This document shows positions 6,193 to 12,627 of a DNA stretch of 12,627 nt, piece after piece (within the stretch, counting starts at the first letter, position 1; each line of letters begins with the position of its first letter). Location of the stretch: assembly GCA_035490315.1 (NCBI GenBank), contig DATHET010000244.1, positions 1-12,627 on the forward strand, written 5' to 3'. Source of the stretch: JADJQU01 sp035490315 (lineage in GTDB: Bacteria > Planctomycetota > UBA1135 > GCA-002686595). Below the pieces are notes generated by a model, which was not told the origin of the DNA, made no database searches, and was given only the letters and a program-made list of their open reading frames with translations. The position numbers and the translations under genes are program-made.

Positions 6193-7611
6193 TCAGCTCG
6201 CGCTGGGCTTGAAGACTTCGGCGAGGCGACGGACCACGCGGTCCATCCCCATCGCGTTGGAACCCTTGACCAGCACCACGTCGCCGTGGCGGATCAGTTG
6301 ATCGATGGCGGCGAGGGCTTCGTCGCGCCCGCCGAGGTGCTGGACGCGCGCCGCGGGCATGCCAGCCTCGAGGGCGCCCGCAGCCGATGCGCGCGTCATC
6401 TCGCCGACGAGCAGCAATTGATCGATGCCGGCCTCCGCCGCGTCGCGGCCCATCGCGTGGTGCAGCTCCGGAGCGCGCGGCCCGAGCTCGAGCATGTCGC
6501 CCAGGATCACCACGCGCCGCTTGTGCCCGTGCAATCCGGCGAGCACGCGCAACCCGGCACGCGCCGATTCCGGATTGGCGTTGTACGTGTCGTCGAACAC
6601 GACCAGGTCCTGGAGCTCGAGCCGCTCCATGCGCCGCCGCCCGCCCTTGAGCCGCGAGATCGAGGGCAGGATCTCCTCCAGGGAAAGCCCGACCGCCTCG
6701 CAGGCCGCGATCGCGGCGAGCAGATTGGAAATGTTGTGGATCCCGAGCAGCGGCGAGGTGATCTCCTGGCCGCGCAGTCGGAACGTCGTGCCCGCCGCGT
6801 GGAACCAGGGCTTTTCGGCGTTGAAGTCGCCGACCGCGTCGCGGTCGCCGTCGCGCGTGCCCTCGACGGAAAACGTGCTGATTTTCGCGGTGGTCGCCGC
6901 GCGCAACTCGCGCGCGAAACGGCAATCGAGGTTGAGCACGGCCGTTCCGTTGCGCGGCAGGGCGGCGAACAGGTCGCTCTTCTCGCGCAGCACGCCCTCG
7001 ATCGAGCCCAGGCCCGCGAGGTGCGCGTTCCCGATGTTCGTGATGATCCCGATGTCCGGCCGCGCGATGCGCGACAAGGCCGCGATCTCGCCCGGCGCGT
7101 TGCTGCCGATCTCGACCACGAGCATGCGCGTCTGTGGCTCGGCGAGCAGGATCGTGTGCGGCACGCCGATGTCGTTGTTGAACGAGTTCGGGCTGGCGAC
7201 GGTCTTGAAATGGGCTTCGAGCAGCTGAGCGAGGATGCCCTTGGTCGTGGTCTTGCCGCAGGAGCCGGTGATCCCGATCACCTGGGCCTGGATGCGCGAG
7301 CGATGCCACGAGGCGAGATCGCTCAAGGCGCGCCGCGGCGCTTCGTGCAGAGCGACCGGCAGCTCGCCGCTGACGCGCGGCAGGCTCTGACCGGGCTTGT
7401 TCTCGAGCAGCAGGGCTCCCGCACCCGCGCGCAGGGCTGCATCGGCGAACTGGTTGCCATCGAAGTTCGGGCCGGAAAGCGCGAGGAAAAGCTCGCGCGG
7501 CTTCAAGGCTCGCGTGTCGGTCGACACGCCGTGCACCAAGGCGCGTGGGTCGCCACGGACGAGCATGGCGCCCGTGGCATCGAGGATGTCCTGGACCATC
7601 ATGATGTTCAC
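6193..7611 (-). CDS. murF: UDP-MurNAc-tripeptide:D-alanyl-D-alanine ligase MurF
   Basis: MurF adds D-Ala-D-Ala to complete the UDP-MurNAc-pentapeptide in the cytoplasm. It has 472 residues, a normal length. Motifs are the ATP loop TGSCGKTTTK (115-124), SFNNDIGVPHTIL (143-155), EIGSNAPGEI (167-176), TNIGNAHLAGLGS (191-203), the HNISNLLAA segment, DDTYNANPESA and a C-terminal VKGSNAM. These are the MurF versions of the Mur ligase motifs and separate it from MurE. The GTG at 7611 is chosen because it overlaps the murE TGA by 4 nt. Two ATG codons at residues 4 and 5 (7602 and 7599) are alternatives, and an AGGA ends only 1 nt before the GTG, which is better spaced for the ATG at 7602. The difference is three residues. 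A 21-nt gap follows before mraY. Confidence 0.96.
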   Translation of the reverse strand: MNIMMVQDILDATGAMLVRGDPRALVHGVSTDTRALKPRELFLALSGPNFDGNQFADAALRAGAGALLLENKPGQSLPRVSGELPVALHEAPRRALSDLASWHRSRIQAQVIGITGSCGKTTTKGILAQLLEAHFKTVASPNSFNNDIGVPHTILLAEPQTRMLVVEIGSNAPGEIAALSRIARPDIGIITNIGNAHLAGLGSIEGVLREKSDLFAALPRNGTAVLNLDCRFARELRAATTAKISTFSVEGTRDGDRDAVGDFNAEKPWFHAAGTTFRLRGQEITSPLLGIHNISNLLAAIAACEAVGLSLEEILPSISRLKGGRRRMERLELQDLVVFDDTYNANPESARAGLRVLAGLHGHKRRVVILGDMLELGPRAPELHHAMGRDAAEAGIDQLLLVGEMTRASAAGALEAGMPAARVQHLGGRDEALAAIDQLIRHGDVVLVKGSNAMGMDRVVRRLAEVFKPSAS

Positions 7612-9116
7612 TTCCTGCCTGCGCGCTCGCGAACGAGCGCTGCGAGCACGGCGCGATCGTCGAAGGGATGCGCCGTGGTGCCGATGGTCTGGGTCGTTTC
7701 ATGTCCCTTGCCTGCGACAAGGACGATGTCTCCGGGCTTCGCCAATTCCAGGGCGCGCGCGATCGCCGCCTTGCGGTCGAGCTCGACCTCGGGCTTCGCG
7801 CGCGGGCCCATGCCGGCGACGATCGCGCGCGCGATCTCGCTCGGATCCTCGCTGCGCGGGTTGTCGCTGGTGACGATCGCGATGTCGGCCAGCTCGGCCA
7901 CCGCGGCTCCCATCGGAGCGCGCTTACCCGGATCGCGATCCCCGCCGCAGCCGAACACGCACAGCAGCCGCCCGTCGGACGCGCCCGCGGATCCCGCGAG
8001 GTGCGAGCGCAGCGTCGAGAGCACCTTGCGCAGCGCGTCCTCGGTGTGCGCGTAATCGACCAGCAGGCAGACTCCCAGACCGCCGTCGTCGACGCGGTCG
8101 AGCCTTCCTGCGGCGGGAGAGACGGATGCGAGCCCGCCCAAGGCTTGGACCGGGCTCGCATCCGACAGGAGCACGGCGGCGAGTGCCGCAAGTGCGTTCG
8201 CGACGTTGAATTCGCCCCACAGCGGCAAGCGCACCCTCGTCCGTAAGATCCCCATCCCTTGGATCCAGAAACGCGTGCCTTGCGGGTCGCTTTCGACGTC
8301 GCTCGCCCAGAGGTCGGCTCGCGACCTCGTGCTGTACATGTGGACTTTCGCGCCGGCAGCGCGCGCGGCCTCGGCCATGAGCGCGCCGGCCGGGTCGTCC
8401 TGGTTGATCACCGCGTGAGCCCGCGGGCCCAGGCCCGCGAAGAGCAGCTGCTTGGCGGCCGAGTAGCGCTGCATGTCGCCGTGGTAGTCGAGGTGGTCCT
8501 GCGTCAAGTTCGTGAACTGCGCCACGTCGATCTTCAGGCCGGCGTGGCGCTCCTGATCGAGGGCATGGCTCGACAGCTCGAGCGCGACGCTGTCGCCGGA
8601 GAGCTCGCGATGGCGCGCGAGCAGGGCCTGCAGGGTCGGCGCATCCGCGCTGGTGTGGCTCGCGCTGGTCCACACGCCGTCGGCGAGGCGATTGCCCGCC
8701 GTGCCGAGCACCGCGGGACGGCGGCCGACGTGGGCGAGCAGCTGTCCGGTCAAATGCGCGGTCGTGGTCTTCCCGTTGGTGCCGGTGACCGCCGCCACGA
8801 ACATGCCGCGCGACGGATCTCCGCACAGCTCCGCGGCGGTTTCGCCGGCGACGCGGCGCGCGGCGGAGTGGATCCAGTTGGTCACGCCCGCGCCGGCGAG
8901 CGAGGTGGGCGAGAGCACCGCGACCGCGCCGCGCTGCACGGCCTGGGCCACGAAGCGCGAGCCGTCGGAGACTCTCCCCGGCAGGGCCGCGAAGAGATCG
9001 CCGGGCAGGACGCTGCGGCTGTCGAGCTGCACGCGGCCGATGCGGGGACCGCCGCCGTCGAGCGCCGGCTGGCAAGTCCCGCCATGCTTTGCCATGAGCT
9101 CGCGCAGGGCCATCAT
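7608..9116 (-). CDS. murE: UDP-MurNAc-L-Ala-D-Glu:meso-2,6-diaminopimelate ligase MurE
   Basis: MurE is the cytoplasmic ATP-dependent ligase that adds the third residue of the peptidoglycan stem. It has 502 residues, a normal length. Visible motifs are the ATP loop TGTNGKTT (111-118), HLDYHGD (208-214), the AKQLLF motif whose lysine (222) is normally carbamylated, and NVANALAA (304-311). GRLD (338-341) stands where GRME is usual. Further on are VDYAHTEDAL (353-362), FGCGGDRDPGKR (388-399), DNPRSEDP (418-425) and GKGHE (469-473). DNPR is the known signature of meso-DAP-specific enzymes, against a different motif in L-lysine enzymes, so this organism probably makes DAP peptidoglycan. The ATG at 9116 overlaps the ftsI stop (ATGA) and is preceded by GGGGAAGG. 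A second ATG follows directly. The stop overlaps the murF start by GTGA. Confidence 0.97.
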   Translation of the reverse strand: MMALRELMAKHGGTCQPALDGGGPRIGRVQLDSRSVLPGDLFAALPGRVSDGSRFVAQAVQRGAVAVLSPTSLAGAGVTNWIHSAARRVAGETAAELCGDPSRGMFVAAVTGTNGKTTTAHLTGQLLAHVGRRPAVLGTAGNRLADGVWTSASHTSADAPTLQALLARHRELSGDSVALELSSHALDQERHAGLKIDVAQFTNLTQDHLDYHGDMQRYSAAKQLLFAGLGPRAHAVINQDDPAGALMAEAARAAGAKVHMYSTRSRADLWASDVESDPQGTRFWIQGMGILRTRVRLPLWGEFNVANALAALAAVLLSDASPVQALGGLASVSPAAGRLDRVDDGGLGVCLLVDYAHTEDALRKVLSTLRSHLAGSAGASDGRLLCVFGCGGDRDPGKRAPMGAAVAELADIAIVTSDNPRSEDPSEIARAIVAGMGPRAKPEVELDRKAAIARALELAKPGDIVLVAGKGHETTQTIGTTAHPFDDRAVLAALVRERAGRK

Positions 9117-11581
9117 CGCGCCTTCCCCAGGGTCGGAATGGCCTGGATGCCGTGCTCGGAATTCGAAGGCAGGGTCGAAGGCACGAAACCGTTCGGGTCG
9201 ACGTCGACCAGCGGTTGCATGAAGGCGGAGAGACCGAGGGCCTCGCGCAGGATCGCCGCCGCCGCGGGCCCCGCGGCCGCGGAGCCGTAGCGCTCACCCG
9301 AGGTCTTGTCGTCGACCACCACGTACACCATCAATTCACGGCCGCCGTCCTCGCGACGGCCGAAGATCACCATTGACGAGGTGTAGCAGGTGGGATGGAC
9401 GCGCGCGGAGCCCGACAGCTTCGCGCGGCAGCGCTTGTTGCAGGAAGTGCCTTGCTTCGCGTGCCAGGCCTGGTGCGCGAGCTCGACGTGCAGGCAGATC
9501 TCGTTCGGGACTTTCTCCGCGGTACCGGTCTTCGTGCCGACGATCGCCCCGGGGAACTTGGCGGGTGAAGCGACCACCGAGCCCGTGCCCTCGCGCGCGC
9601 CGAGCATCATCATCTCGCGCACGGTCTCGCAGGTCTTGGCGGAGAACACGCGCTCTCCGGCCGCGAAGGGCAGATCCCAGTGCGCGCTGTTCTGCTCGAC
9701 GCGATCGATCAGGCGCAGCGGCTTCCACACTCCGCCGCGGATCACGGCGGCCAGGGCGGCGCCCTGCTGCCACATCGTGGTCAAGTACTCGTGGCCGAAG
9801 CACACCGAGGCCCACGTGCCGGACTTCTTCCAGGGCAGGGGCGGCAGCGTTCCTGGCCGTTCCCCGGGGAAACCGCTGTGCGGCAGCTCGGCGTAGTGCA
9901 GCTTGCGGAAGTAGCCGCGCAGGACCTCGGGCTCGAGCTTGAAACCGATCTGGACCAGGCCGGCGTTGAGCGAAAACGCCAGGCACTCCGCGGCGGTGAT
10001 CCGTCCGCTGCGCCCCGGGCGCTCCGCCTCGTGGATGATGCGGGACGATCCCGGGACGTGGTACTCGCCGTGGCCGACGTCGATGATGTCGCTCGGATGG
10101 ATCACGCCCTGCTCCAAGGCGCTGGCCATCACGATCACCTTGGTGGTCGAGCCCGGCGTGTAGCTGTGCGTGGTCGGAGCGAAGCCTCCGAAGGGATAGG
10201 CCTCGCGCGAGTCCACGGCGAGCACGTCGCCGCTCTCGACGTCGATCACCATCGCCATCGCGAGCGCGGGCTTCGAGCGCTCCATCACCTTGTCGAGCTG
10301 GCGGCCGACTTCGACCTGCAGGCGCGCGTCGAGCGTGGTCACGACCCGCGGCGTGTCGCTCGCGGCCCTGGAATCGATGTAATAGGAGCGCGCCTGGCTG
10401 CCCTGGCCGCGCGCGACCTGGCGGATCGGACGGTGGCGGAAGAACTCGTAGCTCGCCGCCTCGCGCTCCAGGCCGTTCCAGGCTTCGCCGCGCAGCAATT
10501 GATCGCAGACGAGTTCCAGACCGACGATCGCTTCGGGCTCGGCGAGCTGCTTCCAGGTCGCGACTTCCAGGCGCCGGCGATCGTCCGCGGAGAGCGAGAC
10601 GATGAAGGCCGAGCGCTGCTCCGCCGTGGCCAGCGCGGATGCATCGACGCCGAAGGAAGCGAGAGCGCGCTGCTCGGCCAGCTTGCGATCGACGAAGCCC
10701 CTGCCTCCGAGCACGCGCATCGGCCCGAGCGGATAGCGGCGGTTGCGGCCGCGCTCGATCGACATCTGGTGCGAGGCGACGTGCTCGTCGTTGAGCAGGG
10801 CCCAGACCTCCGGCGCGCGCGTCGCGTCGAAGTCGGGCATGGCCGCGACGAAGCGCGTCGGCATCAGGCCTTCCCAGATGCGCGCGCGCTGTTTTTCGAG
10901 CTGTTTTTCGTCCTGGCCGGGCCGGATCGCAGCTTCGCCGTACAGCGCCTGGGCGATCCCGTCGGCAAGCTCGCGGCTCCAGCGCAGCGGATTCTTCGCC
11001 TGGCGCTTCAAGTGCGATTCGCGCACCTGCTTCGAGAGCGCGGTCAGCGGCTGCCAGACCAGGGTGTAGCTCTGCGCGTTCGACTTGGGGTCGGCGCGCT
11101 CGATCCACATGCCGCGGATCGGATTGGGCAGGGACTCGGGATCCACCCCGCCGCGGCGCAGGAAAAGATCGAGGGCGCGCGCCTGGTCGGTGTCGAGCTT
11201 CCAGCTCGTGCGCACCACGCCCTGCTTGGCGTCGGGCATCATGCGCTCGAGCATTTTCTGCGCGCTGGTCGAAGCGCCGAAGGCCCGCGCGAGACCGAGC
11301 ACGATCGTCTCCGGCGTGTGCGCCTGCCACATCGCGCGCGGCGAGAGGGTCAGGTCGAGGCGCTGGACGAAAGCCGCGAGCGGACGGCCGGAGCGATCGC
11401 AGATGGTGTATTCCGGCGGCGGATCCTGCTCGCGCGTCGGACGGAATCCGCCCCAGGGCTCGCCGCCGAGAGCGATCCAGGCCACCCAGCCCGCGACGAT
11501 GCACAGCACCGAGGCCACGACGAAGTAGGCGCTCGCCGGCCGCAGCCCAGAGGCCGATTCCGGAACCGCGTTGCGGATCAT
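9113..11581 (-). CDS. ftsI: Class B penicillin-binding protein, septal transpeptidase FtsI/PBP3, unusually long
   Basis: This enzyme would crosslink septal peptidoglycan by D,D-transpeptidation on the periplasmic side, partnered with FtsW. It has a short cytoplasmic tail and a membrane anchor at about residues 17-38. A pedestal region begins at about residue 60 (DRSGRPLA). The transpeptidase domain runs from about 412 to 785, with SxxK as STTK (Ser478, Lys481), SxN as SLN (537-539) and KTGTA (684-688). At 822 residues it is far longer than the usual 550-700. The excess lies in an expanded N-terminal half (about 90-410) and a four-cysteine insertion at about 690-735. The ATG at 11581 is chosen because it overlaps the ftsL stop by ATGA and puts the anchor right at the N-terminus; an in-frame extension to 11833 would only run antiparallel to ftsL logic in another frame. 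All catalytic motifs are intact, so it should be active. The septal role comes from its locus. Confidence 0.93.
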   Translation of the reverse strand: MIRNAVPESASGLRPASAYFVVASVLCIVAGWVAWIALGGEPWGGFRPTREQDPPPEYTICDRSGRPLAAFVQRLDLTLSPRAMWQAHTPETIVLGLARAFGASTSAQKMLERMMPDAKQGVVRTSWKLDTDQARALDLFLRRGGVDPESLPNPIRGMWIERADPKSNAQSYTLVWQPLTALSKQVRESHLKRQAKNPLRWSRELADGIAQALYGEAAIRPGQDEKQLEKQRARIWEGLMPTRFVAAMPDFDATRAPEVWALLNDEHVASHQMSIERGRNRRYPLGPMRVLGGRGFVDRKLAEQRALASFGVDASALATAEQRSAFIVSLSADDRRRLEVATWKQLAEPEAIVGLELVCDQLLRGEAWNGLEREAASYEFFRHRPIRQVARGQGSQARSYYIDSRAASDTPRVVTTLDARLQVEVGRQLDKVMERSKPALAMAMVIDVESGDVLAVDSREAYPFGGFAPTTHSYTPGSTTKVIVMASALEQGVIHPSDIIDVGHGEYHVPGSSRIIHEAERPGRSGRITAAECLAFSLNAGLVQIGFKLEPEVLRGYFRKLHYAELPHSGFPGERPGTLPPLPWKKSGTWASVCFGHEYLTTMWQQGAALAAVIRGGVWKPLRLIDRVEQNSAHWDLPFAAGERVFSAKTCETVREMMMLGAREGTGSVVASPAKFPGAIVGTKTGTAEKVPNEICLHVELAHQAWHAKQGTSCNKRCRAKLSGSARVHPTCYTSSMVIFGRREDGGRELMVYVVVDDKTSGERYGSAAAGPAAAAILREALGLSAFMQPLVDVDPNGFVPSTLPSNSEHGIQAIPTLGKAR

Positions 11582-11862
11582 TGCGCCACCACCTTCGCCT
11601 GGGCGAGGGTCGTGTCCTGCTTGCGCAGCTCGAGCTCCTTGCGCTGGCGCTTGGGATCGAGCGGCATGTTGCGCACGCCGGGCAGGTGGGCCTGGGTCAA
11701 GGTGCTCGCCTGGGCATTGGCCGCCTCGCGCATCTCCCATTGACGCTGCAGGATCGAGAGCTCGGCGGCCCGCGCATGGTTGGCGTTCTGCACCACGGTC
11801 GTGAACAGACCGAGCACCAGCGTCAAGCCGCACAACAAGAGCACCAGGGCTGCGCGGATCAC
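11578..11862 (-). CDS. ftsL: FtsL-like bitopic septum protein (called by position and topology)
   Basis: This is a 94-residue protein with one hydrophobic segment at about residues 4-24 and almost no cytoplasmic tail. A charged, Ala/Gln/Glu-rich stretch follows (about 27-58) that could form a coiled coil. After a PGV break comes a Lys/Arg/Glu-rich C-terminus. FtsL proteins have this architecture but little sequence conservation, so the call rests on topology, size and position between rsmH and ftsI, the canonical ftsL locus. FtsL would pair with FtsB-like proteins in the inner membrane and help activate FtsW-FtsI. The GTG start at 11862 is well supported by AAGGAGG seven nt upstream and by the GTGA overlap with rsmH. 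The stop overlaps ftsI by ATGA. I see no sequence motif that proves FtsL, and another small coiled-coil divisome protein is possible. Confidence 0.72.
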   Translation of the reverse strand: MIRAALVLLLCGLTLVLGLFTTVVQNANHARAAELSILQRQWEMREAANAQASTLTQAHLPGVRNMPLDPKRQRKELELRKQDTTLAQAKVVAQ

Positions 11863-12627
11863 GGCGCGACCTCCTTGCCGACTTCGGTGCTCGCGCCCAG
11901 GCGCACCGCGGCGCGCAACGAGGCCGAACGCGAGCGGCGGTTGGCGCGCAGCTCCTCGCGCGAAGGCGTCAGCGGCTTGCGGGTCAGGATGCGCCAGGCG
12001 CCCGTGCGCGCGCCGCGCGCGAAGAAGCGCTTGACCACGCCGTCCTCGCCGGAGTGGAAGGAGATCACCGCCAGGCGCGCGCCCTCCGCGAGACTCGACT
12101 CCGCCGCGCCGAGGGCCGCGATCAATTCCTCGCCCTCTTCGTTGACCGCGCGGCGCAGGGCCTGGAAGGAGCGCGTCGCCGGGTGGACCTTGCCGCTGCC
12201 GGGCGCGGTGCGCGCGATCAAGTCGGCCAGGGCTCCGGTGCGCAGGAAGGGACTCTTGCGGCGCGCTTCGACGATCGCCCGCGCGATGCGGCGCGCGCGG
12301 CGGTCTCCGCCTTCGTAGAAGAACAGGTCCGCGAGATCGGACTCGTCCCAGTGGTTGACGATCTCGGCCGCGGTGCGCGGGCGCGTCGGGTCCATGCGCA
12401 TGTCCAGCGGGCCGTCGGCGTTGAATGCGAATCCGCGCTCGGGCCGGTCGAGCTGCAGCGAGGACACGCCGAGGTCGAGCAGCATCCCCACAGGCGCGGA
12501 AAGCCCTTGGTTTTCCAGGATTTCCGCGAGCTGCGAGGCGCGGCCGTGCGCGATGCGGACGCGATCGCCGAAGGGCTTCAAGCGCTCCGCGGCCAGGGCG
12601 AGGATCTCGGGATCCTGATCGATGCCG
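11859..12627 (-). CDS. rsmH: 16S rRNA (cytosine-1402-N4)-methyltransferase RsmH (MraW), 5'-truncated by the window edge
   Basis: RsmH uses S-adenosylmethionine to methylate N4 of C1402 in the 16S rRNA decoding centre and acts in the cytoplasm. The window holds 255 C-terminal codons. The frame is open to the edge and the first visible residues, GIDQDPEILALAAERL, already belong to the SAM-binding fold, so about 50 N-terminal residues should lie beyond position 12627. A TTG at 12581 is only an internal leucine codon. Family landmarks follow in order: LLDLGVSSLQLD, then RGFAFNADGPLDMRMDP, then the FQALRRAVNEE helix, then VISFHSGEDGVVKRFF. The last differs from the usual FHSLEDR (G for L and G for R). 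The gene ends in TGA, which overlaps the GTG start of the FtsL-like gene by 4 nt (GTGA). Its place at the head of a dcw cluster is standard. Identity is secure; the start is not visible. Confidence 0.96.
   Translation of the reverse strand, partial: GIDQDPEILALAAERLKPFGDRVRIAHGRASQLAEILENQGLSAPVGMLLDLGVSSLQLDRPERGFAFNADGPLDMRMDPTRPRTAAEIVNHWDESDLADLFFYEGGDRRARRIARAIVEARRKSPFLRTGALADLIARTAPGSGKVHPATRSFQALRRAVNEEGEELIAALGAAESSLAEGARLAVISFHSGEDGVVKRFFARGARTGAWRILTRKPLTPSREELRANRRSRSASLRAAVRLGASTEVGKEVAP
11869..11875 (-). promoter_or_regulatory. Strong Shine-Dalgarno for the FtsL-like gene
   Basis: The minus strand reads AAGGAGG followed by TCGCGCC and GTG. This is a near-consensus ribosome binding site inside the 3' end of rsmH. 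It fixes the non-ATG start at 11862. It is the best match to the consensus in the window; most other genes have weaker sites or rely on overlap. Confidence 0.8.

Noticed and set aside
5872..8055. Plus-strand frame of 727 codons
   Set aside because: Antisense to mraY, murF and murE; composition is that of a reversed high-GC gene and no motif is present.
5018..8191. Upstream extension of the ftsW frame giving a 1478-residue product
   Set aside because: The extension is Arg/Pro-rich out-of-frame reading of mraY, murF and murE. FtsW begins with a normal start at 5017.
9680..11743. Plus-strand frame of 687 codons
   Set aside because: Antisense to ftsI and ftsL, with no recognisable domain.
11582..11833. 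84-codon N-terminal extension of ftsI
   Set aside because: It overlaps the whole FtsL-like gene in another frame. The ATG at 11581 gives the standard ATGA overlap and a membrane anchor at the correct place.

Overview
The window is a high-GC (about two thirds G+C by eye) segment of a bacterial division and cell wall (dcw) gene cluster. Every supportable gene is on the minus strand, so transcription runs from coordinate 12627 down to 1. The order is rsmH (5' end outside the window), an FtsL-like protein, ftsI (class B PBP), murE, murF, mraY, ftsW, a two-LysM membrane protein, a 77-residue membrane protein, murG, and murC (3' end outside the window). I see no plus-strand gene, tRNA, rRNA, mobile element or CRISPR array. 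The long plus-strand frames are antisense shadows of these genes.

Layout. From 12627 to about 3755 the genes are packed as one unit. The junctions rsmH/ftsL, ftsL/ftsI, ftsI/murE and murE/murF are all 4-nt overlaps of the ATGA or GTGA type. murF/mraY has a 21-nt gap and mraY/ftsW a 2-nt gap. A 125-nt spacer separates ftsW from the LysM gene, which itself overlaps the 77-residue gene by ATGA. A 127-nt spacer then carries a 12-bp perfect hairpin before murG, and murG abuts murC (TGAATG). The region may therefore hold three transcription or translation blocks: rsmH to ftsW, the LysM pair, and murG-murC onward.

How the genes work together. MurC, MurE and MurF add amino acids to UDP-MurNAc in the cytoplasm. 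MurE carries DNPR, the motif of meso-diaminopimelate-adding enzymes. MraY makes lipid I and MurG makes lipid II. FtsW polymerises lipid II and FtsI crosslinks it at the septum, with FtsL as the expected bitopic scaffold. RsmH, a 16S rRNA methyltransferase, is the usual first or second gene of such clusters.

Unusual points: murD is missing from its usual place between mraY and ftsW. Two uncharacterised membrane proteins, one with two LysM domains, sit between ftsW and murG. FtsI is very long (822 residues), with an expanded N-terminal half and a four-cysteine insertion just after the KTG motif. MraY has a divergent first cytoplasmic loop and HHG instead of HHH.

Organism. The genes indicate a Gram-negative-type, DAP-peptidoglycan bacterium. 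The MraY loop recalls sequences I associate with the PVC group (Planctomycetota/Verrucomicrobiota), so a deep planctomycete-like lineage is a weak guess. Myxococcota or another high-GC phylum is not excluded.
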